Below are positions 54,033-63,665 of a DNA stretch of 64,000 nt, piece after piece. Origin of the DNA: Stenotrophomonas maltophilia D457 (GTDB lineage Bacteria; Pseudomonadota; Gammaproteobacteria; Xanthomonadales; Xanthomonadaceae); NCBI RefSeq assembly GCF_000284595.1, contig NC_017671.1, positions 4,187,001 through 4,251,000 of the forward strand, read 5' to 3'. Under the pieces are notes generated by a model, which searched no databases, was not told where the DNA came from, and worked only from the letters and a program-made list of their open reading frames with translations. A program made the translations under genes and the position numbers. The first letter of the stretch is position 1, and the number at the start of each line of letters is the position of its first letter.

Positions 54033-55742
54033 CTAGTCATGTTCCTGCAAACGCCGTTCACGTTCCCGCTCCTCGGCAGTGACCACGCACGGCACCGTCA
54101 CCGCCGCCGCCGGCACCAGCCACCAGCGCCGCCGGTTGGCCACGCCGGCCAGTTCGGAGCGGTTGCGGTCGACGCACGACAGCATCGCGTACTCGTGGAC
54201 CAGCAGCCAACGGCGTCCGGGCGCCAGCCGCTGCCAGCGCGTGGCCGCCACCAGCTGCTCGTCCCAGTCAGTCTCGAAACCGAAGGTCGCTGCGGGACGG
54301 TCGGCCAGCAGCAGGTGCTGTTCCTTCCAGGCCACCAGCCCCAGCTCGGCATCGGGGCCCAGGCGGGTACCGACCGTGCGCATCAGGCCACGGGCCGAAC
54401 TGGAATCGTTCAGCAGCGGGTAGCCGACCAGGCTGTACAGCACCCAGACCACCGCCAGGGTCGACACCAGCGCAAGCTGCCGGCGACGGCCACACGCCAG
54501 CAGGCTCAATCCGCCCCACAGGCCCATCGCCAGGATCGTCCACGCCAGCGCGTCGACGGCCCCGGGGGCGAGCCCGCGGCTATGGGTCAGGCGCAGCTCG
54601 AAGGCCGGGTCACCCAGCACCGCCATCGCGCCAGCCACGGCCAGGCCCAATGACAGCAGGCCGGTGAACAGCCCCACCACGGCCTGCACATCGCGTCGCT
54701 TCAGCAACCCCGGCAACAGCGGTGCCAGCACCAGGCAGAACATCGGCAGCGCCGGCAGGATGTAGACGTCGCGCTTGCCGGCGGGAATCGAGAAGAACAG
54801 CACCACCATCAGCCACCAGGCCAGCGGCAGCAGATAGCGCGCGTCGCGGCGTTGCAGCCGGCGGCGCCAGGCCGGAATCGCCCAGGGCAGGGCCAGGAAT
54901 GCCGGGATCCACATCAGCGGCATCGTCGCCAGGAAGTACCAGGCGGGCTGGTGGTGATCCCAGGAATGGGTGTAGCGCCGCGCCGTCTGCTGGAACAGGA
55001 TATCGTCCATGTAGGCGCGATATTCGTCCGAGCCGGTGGCAAAGCCGGCCAGCAGCATCGGCGCCAGCCACAACGACACCGCCAGCAGGAAGGCCAGCGG
55101 CGCCAGCCAGAAGCGCGCCTCGCGCGCGTGCAGGCCCACCCGTGGCCACCGCAGCGCCGTGGCGATTGCCGCGGGCACGATCATCAGCAGCGCCAGCATG
55201 CCCACGCCCTTGGTGATCACGCCGATGCCGGCGAAGAACCAGCCCAGCCACCACCAGCGCCAGGCAGGCCCCAGCAGCAGGTGGCGCAGCAGGCCGTAGT
55301 TGGCCAGGGTGATGAACAGCAGCAGCAGGGGATCGATCTGCGCCTTCTTCGCCTGGAAGGTGAACTGCAGCGCGAACAGCAGCGCCCAGCCGGCATACAG
55401 CCCCACCCGCCGCGTCCACAGCCGCCGGCCCAGGTCGACCACGCACCACAGCGTGCCCAGTGCCGCCAGCAGCGACGGCAGCAGGAAGGCCACGCGCCAC
55501 TGCCCGACCAGGCTGTACAGCGTGGCCTGCCACCACATCAGCATCGGCGGCTTGTCCGAGTACAGCTCGGTCCCGCGGTGCGGGAACAGCCAGTGGCCGC
55601 TGTCGAACATCTGCTTGGCCACCAGCGCGAAGCGCGGCTCGTCCGACGGCCACGGATCACGAAGGCCCAGCCCGGCCCCCAGCACCAGCAGGGCCATCAC
55701 CACGAACAACCACGTCTCGCGCGACGCGCGGGATTTCAGCAT
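54033..55742 (-). CDS. ArnT-like (GT83/PMT) glycosyltransferase
   Basis: A 569-residue membrane protein. The catalytic loop after the first helix contains DPWPSDEPRFALVAKQMFDS, then GHWLFPHRGTELYSDKPPML, the ArnT/PMT signature with acidic residue and DKPP. About twelve hydrophobic segments follow. It uses polyprenyl-phosphate sugars at the periplasmic side and may modify lipid A or another envelope glycan. Co-directional with rsmB and the ligase gene. Confidence 0.85.
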   Translation of the reverse strand: MLKSRASRETWLFVVMALLVLGAGLGLRDPWPSDEPRFALVAKQMFDSGHWLFPHRGTELYSDKPPMLMWWQATLYSLVGQWRVAFLLPSLLAALGTLWCVVDLGRRLWTRRVGLYAGWALLFALQFTFQAKKAQIDPLLLLFITLANYGLLRHLLLGPAWRWWWLGWFFAGIGVITKGVGMLALLMIVPAAIATALRWPRVGLHAREARFWLAPLAFLLAVSLWLAPMLLAGFATGSDEYRAYMDDILFQQTARRYTHSWDHHQPAWYFLATMPLMWIPAFLALPWAIPAWRRRLQRRDARYLLPLAWWLMVVLFFSIPAGKRDVYILPALPMFCLVLAPLLPGLLKRRDVQAVVGLFTGLLSLGLAVAGAMAVLGDPAFELRLTHSRGLAPGAVDALAWTILAMGLWGGLSLLACGRRRQLALVSTLAVVWVLYSLVGYPLLNDSSSARGLMRTVGTRLGPDAELGLVAWKEQHLLLADRPAATFGFETDWDEQLVAATRWQRLAPGRRWLLVHEYAMLSCVDRNRSELAGVANRRRWWLVPAAAVTVPCVVTAEERERERRLQEHD

Positions 55743-55766
55743 GGGACTCGCAACGTCAGCGGGGGG

Positions 55767-57098
55767 TCAGGCCGTTTTTAGCAGACGCGCGTAAAAGAAA
55801 CCGTCAGCATCGCTGTCACCCGGCAGTCGCTGGCGCGCGATCCCCTCGCAGTCCAGGCCGAATCTGTCATCCAGCGGCTGTGCCACCGCGTCCGGATGCC
55901 ACTTCAGGAAGGCCCGCACCTGATCGATGTTCTCGGCGCGCAGGATCGAACAGGTGGCGTACAGCAGCACGCCGCCCGGGCGCAGCATCGACCAGCAGGC
56001 CTCCAGCAGGCGGGCCTGCACGCCGACCAGCGCATCGATATCCTCGGCGCGGCGGTGGAACATCACGTCCGGCTGGCGGCGGATCACGCCGGTGGCCGAA
56101 CACGGCGCATCCAGCAGGATGGCGTCGAACGGTGTGCCATTCCACCACGCACCGGGGTCGCTGGCATCGGCCACCCGGGTCTGCGCGCCCTCACCTACAC
56201 CGGTGCGGGTGTAGGTATCGCGGGCACGCGCCAGGCGACGCGCATCGATATCCAGCGCCAGCAGGCGCAGGCTCGGGTCACGCTCCAGCAGGTGCGCCGA
56301 CTTGCCACCCGGTGCCGCGCAGGCGTCCAGAACGCTGGCGCCGGACGCCGGTGCCAGCGCGTCCGCCGCACATTGCGCCGACAGGTCCTGCACCGACAGC
56401 GCACCGTCGGCGAACCCCGGCAACTGGTTCACCGCGATGGGCGCCACCAGGCGCAGCGCGTCGGCGCTGAGCGGGCTGGCTTCGGCAGCAATGCGGGCCT
56501 CGGCCAGCGTGGCCAGCGCCTTGTCACGCCCCCCCTGCTGGCGGTTGGCACGCAGCCACAGCGGCGCCGGCTGCAGGCTGGCAGCAAAGATCGCCTGGGC
56601 CTGGGACGGCCAGTCGCGCTCGACGGCATCGGCCAGCCACGCCGGAAAGGCGTCACGCGCAGGCTGCTCCGGCAACCCCTCGCGCTGCGCGCGGCGCAGG
56701 ATCGCGTTGACCAGCCCGGCCTGGCGCTCACGGCCCAGCGCGCGGGCGGCGTCGACCGTGGCCGACAGGGCCGCATGCGCCGGCAGTTCCAGCACGTCCA
56801 GCTGCGCGAAGCCCACCATCAGCAACGTGCGCAGGTCGGCATCACGCGCCGACAGCGGCTTCTGCATCCACGACTGCAAGGCAGCGTCGTAGGTACTGCG
56901 GCGGCGCAGGACTGCAAAGCACAGCGCTTCCAGCAAGGCCCGATCACGACTGTCGGCCAGCTTGGGCAGTGCCCAGGCCAGTTCCGCCTTCAGCGAGCGG
57001 CCACGGGTGAACACCTGCGCCAGTACGCGTGCGGCCAGCATGCGGGTGGCCGCGCCGGGCGCCGCCTTGGCGACGGAGAAATCATTCTGCTTCGACAC
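55767..57098 (-). CDS. rsmB: 16S rRNA m5C967 methyltransferase RsmB
   Basis: A 443-residue protein. The N-terminal NusB-like domain (SLKAELAWALPKLADSRDRA) is followed by the Rossmann methylase. It binds SAM at VLDACAAPGGKSAHLLERDP and catalyses with DAPCSATGVIRRQPDV (Cys in PC) and ATCSILRAENIDQV (TC). It methylates cytosine 967 of 16S rRNA. Four bases follow fmt, so the two are co-transcribed. Confidence 0.93.
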   Translation of the reverse strand: MSKQNDFSVAKAAPGAATRMLAARVLAQVFTRGRSLKAELAWALPKLADSRDRALLEALCFAVLRRRSTYDAALQSWMQKPLSARDADLRTLLMVGFAQLDVLELPAHAALSATVDAARALGRERQAGLVNAILRRAQREGLPEQPARDAFPAWLADAVERDWPSQAQAIFAASLQPAPLWLRANRQQGGRDKALATLAEARIAAEASPLSADALRLVAPIAVNQLPGFADGALSVQDLSAQCAADALAPASGASVLDACAAPGGKSAHLLERDPSLRLLALDIDARRLARARDTYTRTGVGEGAQTRVADASDPGAWWNGTPFDAILLDAPCSATGVIRRQPDVMFHRRAEDIDALVGVQARLLEACWSMLRPGGVLLYATCSILRAENIDQVRAFLKWHPDAVAQPLDDRFGLDCEGIARQRLPGDSDADGFFYARLLKTA

Positions 57099-57101
57099 CG
57101 C

Positions 57102-58025
57102 TTATGCCCCCACGTGCAGGTCGCGGCGGGCATTGAGGTAGTCGGCGGCGGTGATCGCCTTGCCGCCTTCGCGCTGCAGCGTGCGCAGGCGCAGCGCGCC
57201 CTGGCCGCAGGCGATGTCGATACCATCGCGGCTGGCCGCCAGCACCGCCCCCGGCGCCTGGCCGTGGGCCAGGTCAAGAGCGACCGCGCCGTGGATGCGC
57301 ACGCGCTCGCCGGCCAGCGTGGCCTCGGCGATCGGCCACGGATTGAAGGCGCGCACGGTGCGCGCCAGTGCATCGGCGTCCTGCGCCCAGTCCAGGCGGG
57401 CTTCGGCCTTGTCCAGCTTGTGCGCGTAGGTCACGCCCTGTTCGGGCTGCGGCCGCGCGATCGGCTTGATGCCGGCACGCAGCAGGCCCAGGCCGTCGGA
57501 CAGCACCTGTGCGCCCAGTTCGGCCAGCTTGTCATGCAGCTGGCCGCCGGTATCGGTGGCCGCGATCGGCAGCTCCTGGTGCAGCAGCACCGGGCCGGTA
57601 TCCAGGCCGGCTTCCATCTGCATCAGGCACACGCCGGTCTTTGCGTCACCGGCCTGGATCGCGCGCTGGATCGGCGCGGCACCGCGCCAGCGTGGCAGCA
57701 GCGAGGCATGCACGTTCCAGCAGCCGTGGGTCGGGATCGCCAGTACCGCCCTGGGCAGGATCAGGCCGTAGGCGACCACCACCATCAGGTCCGGCTGCAG
57801 GTCGCGCAGCTGCCGCTGGGCAGCTTCATCCTTCAGCGATTCGGGCTGGTAGACCGGAATGCCACGGGCCACGGCTTCGAGCTTGACCGGCGACGGTGCC
57901 AAGCCACGGCCGCGCCCGGCCGGGCGATCAGGCTGGGTATAGACGGCCACGACCTCGTGGTGGCGCGCCGCGGCGCGCAGCGACGACACCGCGAATTCCG
58001 GCGTACCGGCAAAGACAATCCTCAT
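57102..58025 (-). CDS. fmt: Methionyl-tRNA formyltransferase
   Basis: A 307-residue protein: MRIVFAGTPEFAVSSLRAAA opens the Rossmann-like domain. The catalytic segment is NVHASLLPRWRGAAPIQRAI, with GVCLMQMEAGLDTGPVL next. The C-terminal OB-like domain includes GAVLAASRDGIDIACGQGAL. It formylates initiator Met-tRNA. Between def and rsmB, the usual order. Confidence 0.95.
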   Translation of the reverse strand: MRIVFAGTPEFAVSSLRAAARHHEVVAVYTQPDRPAGRGRGLAPSPVKLEAVARGIPVYQPESLKDEAAQRQLRDLQPDLMVVVAYGLILPRAVLAIPTHGCWNVHASLLPRWRGAAPIQRAIQAGDAKTGVCLMQMEAGLDTGPVLLHQELPIAATDTGGQLHDKLAELGAQVLSDGLGLLRAGIKPIARPQPEQGVTYAHKLDKAEARLDWAQDADALARTVRAFNPWPIAEATLAGERVRIHGAVALDLAHGQAPGAVLAASRDGIDIACGQGALRLRTLQREGGKAITAADYLNARRDLHVGA

Positions 58026-58059
58026 GGCTACCCCACTTGCAGGATGGATTCGTGCAGGA

Positions 58060-58088
58060 AAGAAAACGGCGCCGTCGGCCGGCGCCGT
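58060..58088 (-). terminator. Terminator after def
   Basis: Nine-base stem ACGGCGCCG and its complement, with TTTTCTTTCC after it on the minus strand. It stands between def and fmt and would partly separate the two. Confidence 0.75.
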
Positions 58089-58145
58089 ACAGCCCGCGCG
58101 CGTCGCGCAGGCACGGGCCACCCGGAGGGCGGCCCGGATTGGCGA

Positions 58146-58658
58146 TCACGCCACGTGCTTGCGCTGCTTGGCCAGCTTCTTGCGGACCATCTCGCGCTTG
58201 AGCGGCGACAGATAGTCGATGAACAGCTTGCCGTCCAGGTGGTCCATCTCGTGCTGGATGCAGGTGGCCAGCACTTCACCGGCCTCCAACTGCTGCTCCT
58301 GGCCGTTGCGGTCCAGGTACTTCACGGTGATGGTGTCAGCGCGGGTCACGTCGGCGAAGATGCCCGGGACCGACAGGCAGCCCTCCTGGTACACCCGGCC
58401 CCCGTCCTTGGCGACGATTTCCGGGTTGATGAACACATGCGGTTCATTCTTCTCTTCGCTGACATCGATGACCATGAAGCGCTTGTGCACGTCCACCTGG
58501 GTGGCGGCCAGGCCGATGCCCGGGGCGTCGTACATGGTCAGGAACATGTTGTCGATCAGTTCCTGGAAGGCCGGCGTGGTGACTTCGGCGGCGTCGATCA
58601 ACGCAGCCTTGGTACGCAGGCGCGGATCGGGGAACTCGAGAATGGGGAGAAGGGCCAT
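58146..58658 (-). CDS. def: Peptide deformylase
   Basis: A 170-residue metalloenzyme with all three motifs: GIGLAATQ, EGCLS and QHEMDHLDG (metal from Cys and two His). It removes the formyl group from nascent chains. The ATG at 58658 gives the family length; a longer start lacks support. Divergent from the LysM gene. Confidence 0.97.
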   Translation of the reverse strand: MALLPILEFPDPRLRTKAALIDAAEVTTPAFQELIDNMFLTMYDAPGIGLAATQVDVHKRFMVIDVSEEKNEPHVFINPEIVAKDGGRVYQEGCLSVPGIFADVTRADTITVKYLDRNGQEQQLEAGEVLATCIQHEMDHLDGKLFIDYLSPLKREMVRKKLAKQRKHVA

Positions 58659-58784
58659 GGCTGTTTCCGGATAGGGGGCCGGCACGCCGGCATACGTCGC
58701 AGATTCTAGCTCCAACGCTTGCCTTGCGCCCCGGTTTCTGGACTATAGTGCGTGGACCTGTTGGGGAATCAGGGCTTCACACCT

Positions 58785-59915
58785 ATGTTGCTTCGTTTTC
58801 GTACGGTCGTCGCCGCGGCGATGCTGACCGTGGCTGCCTATGCTACCGCCGTGGAAGTGAATGGCGGGCACCCGGACACCTATGTGGTCCGAAAAGGGGA
58901 TACGTTGTGGGATATCGCCGCACGTTTCCTGCAGAAGCCTTGGCTGTGGCCGGAGATCTGGCAAGCCAATCCGCAGATCGCCAACCCGCACCTGATCTAT
59001 CCAGGTGACGTGCTGAGCCTGGCCTACCTGGACCGGGTGACCGTGTCCCAGGCCGGTCCGCGCCAGGAGGCCCCGATCGACGCCATTCCGCTGGCCCAGG
59101 TCGAGCCGTTCCTGAAGCAGCTGAGCGTTGTCGCCAGCGTCAAGCAGCTGCCCTACGTCGTCGGCCTGGAGGACAGCCGCCTGCGCGTGTCCGGTGGCGA
59201 CACCGTCTACGTGCGCCTGGCGGATGCCCAGGTGGGCCAGCGCTGGGCCGTGGTACGCCCGACCGTGCGTTACGCCCAGCCCAAGCCGACCGAGGACCTG
59301 ACCGCCAATGGCGACGTCACCCCGGGCAGCGGCAACCTGTGGAAGGCCTACAACGCACCCAACGCACGTCGTGGCGTGCTCGGCTACGAACTGGCCCAGG
59401 TCGCCACCGGCACCATCACCCAGATCGCCGGCGGCAAGGTCGAGGCCTCCACGCTGGTGCTGGACAAGAACGTCGGCGGCCGCGAAGTGCGCGCCGGCGA
59501 CCGCCTGGTGCCGGTCGAAGCCCGGCCGTACGACCTGCAGTTCGTGCCCCACGTACCCGCTGCGGGTGTCGAGGGCGTGGACGTGCGCGTGCTGGCGGTC
59601 ACCGACATGTTCACCGCCGGTGGCCCACGCGACGTGATCGCGATTTCGGCCGGCCGTGCCCAGGGCGTGGACAACGGCACCGTGTTCTCGCTGTGGCGCC
59701 CGGGCCGCCATGTAGCGCACCGCATGAAGTACCCGACCTCCTCGCGCATGGACGACTCGCTCAGCACCGGCGCAGGCCGGGTCTCGCTGCCGGATGAATA
59801 TGCCGCGCATGCGATGGTGTTCCGCACCTTCGACAACGTCAGCTACGCGCTGGTGATGCAGGGCGTGAAGCCGGTGCAGGTGGGTTACAACGCGCTGCAC
59901 CCGGACGCGAAGTAA
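58785..59915 (+). CDS. Secreted LysM-domain protein
   Basis: A 376-residue protein with a signal peptide (about 1-22, ending ATA) and one LysM domain at about 35-85: TYVVRKGDTLWDIAARFLQK, then PWLWPEIWQANPQIANPHLI. The rest is beta-rich and unassigned. It probably binds peptidoglycan in the periplasm. Such genes commonly precede dprA. Confidence 0.88.
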   Translation: MLLRFRTVVAAAMLTVAAYATAVEVNGGHPDTYVVRKGDTLWDIAARFLQKPWLWPEIWQANPQIANPHLIYPGDVLSLAYLDRVTVSQAGPRQEAPIDAIPLAQVEPFLKQLSVVASVKQLPYVVGLEDSRLRVSGGDTVYVRLADAQVGQRWAVVRPTVRYAQPKPTEDLTANGDVTPGSGNLWKAYNAPNARRGVLGYELAQVATGTITQIAGGKVEASTLVLDKNVGGREVRAGDRLVPVEARPYDLQFVPHVPAAGVEGVDVRVLAVTDMFTAGGPRDVIAISAGRAQGVDNGTVFSLWRPGRHVAHRMKYPTSSRMDDSLSTGAGRVSLPDEYAAHAMVFRTFDNVSYALVMQGVKPVQVGYNALHPDAK

Positions 59916-59947
59916 CGGTTGCCGGACTGCCCCGGCCACCACTGGAG

Positions 59948-59966
59948 TGCCGGCCTCGGGCCGGCA
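59948..59966. repeat. GC-rich hairpin, possible SMAG relative
   Basis: TGCCGGCC and its complement with a three-base loop, after the LysM gene. It lacks a clear GTAG end, so it may be a degenerate SMAG copy. Confidence 0.4.
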
Positions 59967-59999
59967 GGCACCTCCGGCAAAACCTGACAGCCACATGCG

Positions 60000-60025
60000 A
60001 AGGCGCCCTAGGGCGCCTTTGTTGT
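60000..60025 (+). terminator. Terminator after LysM gene
   Basis: Nine-base stem AAGGCGCCC with complement GGGCGCCTT and a two-base turn, followed by TGTTGTG. It stands 20 bases before dprA. Confidence 0.7.
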
Positions 60026-60044
60026 GTGCGGCCGATAGTGGGGG

Positions 60045-61172
60045 ATGACCACACATGCATACGAGGCGCTGCTGCGCCTGTTGATGGCGGGAGGCGCACT
60101 GGCGTCCCGACGGGCCCTGCTGCAGGCCGCGGGCGATGCGGAAACCGCCATTGCGCAAGGCACTGCGACCTGGCGTGCGCACGGTTGCACGCCGGAGCAG
60201 TGCGCCGCCCTGGAACGCCCCGATACCCGGGCCTGGACATCCGCCCGGCGCTGGCTGGAACAGGACAACCATCACCTGCTGCCGTGTACCGATCCGGCCT
60301 TTCCGCCATCACTGCTGGAGGTACCCAACCCGCCGCTGGCGCTATTCGTGGCCGGTGATCCCTGCCTGGCCTGGCGCCCTTCGGTGGCGCTGGTCGGCAG
60401 CCGCTCGCCCACCCCGGGCGGGCGTGCACTGGCCGCGCGTTTTGCCGGCTGCTTCGTCGAGGCCGGCCTGGCGGTGACCAGCGGCCTGGCCGCAGGCATC
60501 GATGCGGCCGCGCACCAGGCTGCGCTGGAGGCCGGCGGCTGCACCATGGCAGTGATCGGCACCGGCCCCGACCGGGCCTATCCGGACAGCCACGCGCGGC
60601 TGCAGGCGCGGATCGCCGCCGAAGGCGTGGTGCTCAGCGAGTACCTGCCGGGCACGGCTGCCCGTCCCAGCCACTTCCCTGCGCGCAACCGGCTGGTGGC
60701 CGGACTGGCGCTGGCCACCGTGGTGGTCGAGGCCGCGCAGCGCTCGGGCGCGCTGATCACCGCGCGCCTGGCCGCCGAGGCAGGCCGCGAGGTCTGTGCC
60801 CTGCCCGGGTCGGTGCTCAACCCGCGCGCGACCGGCTGCCATCGCCTGATCCGCGAGGGCGCGGCGCTGGTCGAGCGCCCCGAGGAGGTCCTGGAACTGC
60901 TCGCCCCCGCCCTTCGCCAGCAGCTGCCGGGCTTGCAATCGCGGTTGGCCACCCCCACTGAACAGGCACCGCCGGCGCTCCTGCCGGCGCGCTGGGCCGA
61001 CGACCCTGACTACCAGTGCTTGTGGCGGGCGCTGGACCACAACCCAAGCGGTATGGATTCACTGATCACGCGTTGTGGATTGACGGCGTCACAGGTGTCC
61101 TCCATGCTGCTGGCCATGGAACTGGCGGGAATCGTGGTGTGCGTACACGGCCGCTACTGTCGAACTCCCTAG
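60045..61172 (+). CDS. dprA: DNA processing protein DprA
   Basis: A 375-residue protein. An N-terminal helical part is followed by the Rossmann-like domain: ALVGSRSPTPGGRALA, VTSGLAAGIDAAAHQAALEA, FPARNRLVAGLALATVVVEA and a C-terminal winged helix. It loads RecA on incoming single-stranded DNA during transformation. Normal length; next to smg and topA as in relatives. Confidence 0.95.
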   Translation: MTTHAYEALLRLLMAGGALASRRALLQAAGDAETAIAQGTATWRAHGCTPEQCAALERPDTRAWTSARRWLEQDNHHLLPCTDPAFPPSLLEVPNPPLALFVAGDPCLAWRPSVALVGSRSPTPGGRALAARFAGCFVEAGLAVTSGLAAGIDAAAHQAALEAGGCTMAVIGTGPDRAYPDSHARLQARIAAEGVVLSEYLPGTAARPSHFPARNRLVAGLALATVVVEAAQRSGALITARLAAEAGREVCALPGSVLNPRATGCHRLIREGAALVERPEEVLELLAPALRQQLPGLQSRLATPTEQAPPALLPARWADDPDYQCLWRALDHNPSGMDSLITRCGLTASQVSSMLLAMELAGIVVCVHGRYCRTP

Positions 61173-61215
61173 TTTCTTCACCTCCACAGCGTCGCGCGAC
61201 GCAGGCCGAGGGGCA

Positions 61216-61689
61216 ATGAAAGAGAGCATCCTGGATGTACTGCTGTACCTGTTTGAACACTATTTCAGCGAAGATGCGGACCTGATCCGTGACCGCGATT
61301 CGCTCCAGAACGGCCTGATCCAGGCCGGTTTCAGCCCCACCGAGATCAACAAGGCGTTCGACTGGCTCGATGCCCTGGCCGCGCAGCGGCCGAGCGTGGC
61401 CCAGGCGCGGGTCGATGGCCCCGTGCGCATCTACCACGGCCCCGAGCTGGACAAGCTGGACGTGGAATGCCGCGGCTTCCTGCTGTACCTGGAACAGCAC
61501 GGCATCCTCGACGCCGACCAGCGCGAGCTGGTGCTGGACCGGGCGATGGCCCTGGACCAGGACGAACTGGACCTGGACGACCTGAAGTGGGTCGTGCTGA
61601 TGGTGCTGTTCAACCAGCCCGGCTCCGAAGCGGCCTACGCCTGGATGGAGACGCAGATGTTCATGGACGAGCCAGAACCCCTGCACTGA
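61216..61689 (+). CDS. smg: Smg family protein (DUF494)
   Basis: A 157-residue acidic helical protein: ILDVLLYLFEHYFSEDADLI, LIQAGFSPTEINKAFDWLDA and YAWMETQMFMDEPEPLH. Conserved beside dprA and topA. Function not established. Confidence 0.9.
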   Translation: MKESILDVLLYLFEHYFSEDADLIRDRDSLQNGLIQAGFSPTEINKAFDWLDALAAQRPSVAQARVDGPVRIYHGPELDKLDVECRGFLLYLEQHGILDADQRELVLDRAMALDQDELDLDDLKWVVLMVLFNQPGSEAAYAWMETQMFMDEPEPLH

Positions 61690-61728
61690 CCGTACACTTG
61701 GGGGCATAGCGCATTCAGGAGCGTCCCC

Positions 61729-62493
61729 GTGAGCGAGTGGTTCCACGCAGAAGGCAACCGGCAGCAAGGCCCGCTGCCGGCGGAACAGTTGGTCGAGTTG
61801 TTCCGCAACAACCAGATCTCCCTGGACACCCTGGTCTGGCGCGACGGCCTGCCGCAATGGCAGCCGTTGCGCAGCGTGGTCGATGAGCTGGGCCTGATCG
61901 TGCCGGCGCTGGACGTCGCCGCGCCGGCCGTGGAACCCGAGCCGGAGCCCGAACCGGAACCGGTTGCGCCGCCGCCGCCGCAACCACCGGTGCTGCCACC
62001 GTCCACGCCCTATGCCACGCAGACCCCGGCCGGGGTGCTGCCGCCGCCGAAAAAGAAGCTCTCCGGCTGCGCCCTGACCGCGATCATCGGCGGCGGCCTG
62101 CTGCTGGTGCTGGTGCCGGTCATGGCCATCCTCGCGGCGATCGCCCTGCCTGCCTACAACGACTACACCGTGCGTGCCAAGGTTGCCACCGCGGTCAATG
62201 CCCTGCAGCCGCTGAAACAGCAGGTGCAGCACTTCGCCGACGACGAAGGCCGCTGCCCCGGTGCCAACGATGCCGGTTTCCCGGCGCCGGGTGATTTCAC
62301 CCAGGCCGGCCTGTCGGCGGTGAACATCGGCCGCTTCAACAACGGCCACTGCGGCATCGAAGCAACGCTGGCCGTGCCCGGCAAGAGCCTCGATGGCGAC
62401 CTGCTGTGGCTGGAATATGATCGCGACAGCGGCCGCTGGGAATGCAGCGGTGAAAGCGACGACAAGTACCTGCCGCCGTCGTGCCGCGGCTGA
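61729..62493 (+). CDS. DUF4339 (GYF_2) protein with pilin-like C-terminal part
   Basis: A 254-residue protein. Residues about 1-55 form a GYF_2 domain (EWFHAEGNRQQGPLPAEQLV, DTLVWRDGLPQWQPL). A proline/glutamate-rich linker follows. Then comes one membrane helix that reads like a type IV pilin stem: MAILAAIALPAYNDYTVRAK. There is no prepilin cleavage site before it. The C-terminal domain has three cysteines (RCPGAND, HCGIEA, ECSGE). Function unknown; in tandem with a second GYF_2 gene. Confidence 0.8.
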   Translation: MSEWFHAEGNRQQGPLPAEQLVELFRNNQISLDTLVWRDGLPQWQPLRSVVDELGLIVPALDVAAPAVEPEPEPEPEPVAPPPPQPPVLPPSTPYATQTPAGVLPPPKKKLSGCALTAIIGGGLLLVLVPVMAILAAIALPAYNDYTVRAKVATAVNALQPLKQQVQHFADDEGRCPGANDAGFPAPGDFTQAGLSAVNIGRFNNGHCGIEATLAVPGKSLDGDLLWLEYDRDSGRWECSGESDDKYLPPSCRG

Positions 62494-62542
62494 GCCACGT
62501 GCACGGCAGCACCTCCAAGGACGATCCAACAGGGAACATGCA

Positions 62543-63472
62543 ATGACCGAGTGGTACTACGCCGAAGGACAGCAACGCCAGGGCCCGCTGCCGGTCCAGG
62601 AAATCCGCCAGCGCTTCCAGCGGGGCGAACTGAACCTGGACACCCTGGTCTGGCGCGAAGGCATGGCCCAGTGGGCTGCACTGCGCCAGGTGGTCGATGA
62701 GCTCGGCCTGCAGACACTGGCCGATGCCAGCACGGCCACCGCCAGCGGCGGCTTCGACCTGCGCGGCGACTACGCCGCCATCGACAACGGCACTGCACCG
62801 CTGCCTGGCACGGGCGCGCTCAGCAGCTCGCCCTACAGCGCCCCGGCCGCTTCCGGTGCCGGTGGCCCGCAGCCGGTGATCGGCGGCGAGGTGGTCTACG
62901 CAGGCTTCTGGAAGCGCGTAGCGGCGTACATGATCGACTACTTCGTGCTGGCCATTCCGGGCGGCATCATCGGCGCCATCATCGGCGTGGTGCTTGGCGC
63001 CAGCATGGGCGCGGTGGGCAGCGGCGAGACCTCCATCGAAATCGTCGCGCAGGTGGCCAGCGCGCTGATCAACATGGCCATCGGCGTTGCCTACTACACC
63101 TGGTTCCATTCCTCGCAGGGTGGCGCCACGCTGGGCAAGATGGCGGTCGGCATCAAGGTCGTGCGCAGCAACGGCGATCGCCTGACCAAAGGCCGCGCCT
63201 TCGGCCGCTACTGGGCCATGCTGCTGAGCAGCTTCACCCTCGGCATCGGCTTCCTGATGGCCGCCTTCACCGAGCGCAAGCAGGGCCTGCACGACATGAT
63301 CTGCGACACCCTGGTGGTCGACCGCTGGGCCTACACCGACCAGCCGCACCTGCAGCGCCATGAGCTGGGCACGGTCACCATCGTGATCCTGGTGCTCACC
63401 GGCCTGCTGGTGCTGGCGGGCCTGGTGCTGCTGGTGGCCGCGGTCGGCTTCATCGCCAAGATGGCCTCATGA
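62543..63472 (+). CDS. DUF4339 (GYF_2) plus RDD-family membrane protein
   Basis: A 309-residue protein. The GYF_2 domain (EWYYAEGQQRQGPLPVQEIR) is nearly the same as in the gene upstream. The RDD domain follows: GFWKRVAAYMIDYFVLAIPG, with GGATLGKMAVGIKVVRSNGD and ERKQGLHDMICDTLVV, and three to five membrane helices. It may be an envelope transport or sensing protein. ATG at 62543 with GGGAA upstream. Confidence 0.85.
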   Translation: MTEWYYAEGQQRQGPLPVQEIRQRFQRGELNLDTLVWREGMAQWAALRQVVDELGLQTLADASTATASGGFDLRGDYAAIDNGTAPLPGTGALSSSPYSAPAASGAGGPQPVIGGEVVYAGFWKRVAAYMIDYFVLAIPGGIIGAIIGVVLGASMGAVGSGETSIEIVAQVASALINMAIGVAYYTWFHSSQGGATLGKMAVGIKVVRSNGDRLTKGRAFGRYWAMLLSSFTLGIGFLMAAFTERKQGLHDMICDTLVVDRWAYTDQPHLQRHELGTVTIVILVLTGLLVLAGLVLLVAAVGFIAKMAS

Positions 63473-63541
63473 ACGGCCATCCTCACGTCTGGCTGCTTGA
63501 CAGGGGCTGGCCGGGCGTGATTCCTCTAATAAGGTGAAACC

Positions 63542-63570
63542 TGAACGCCCGGCACACTACCGGGCGTTCA
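63542..63570 (+). terminator. Terminator after RDD gene
   Basis: Perfect 11-bp stem TGAACGCCCGG with a seven-base loop, followed by GCGTATTGATTT. Separates the DUF4339 genes from topA. Confidence 0.8.
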
Positions 63571-63665
63571 GCGTATTGATTTGTCCGTGGCCGCTTCACT
63601 AATGCGGCCGTTTGCTCCACCCTAGCGGCCCCTCCCCTGCGGCTCGCCCCACAGACACTGCTGCC

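Noticed and set aside
55896..58709. A 937-codon open frame opposite rsmB, fmt and def
   Set aside because: Shadow of three well-supported genes on the minus strand.
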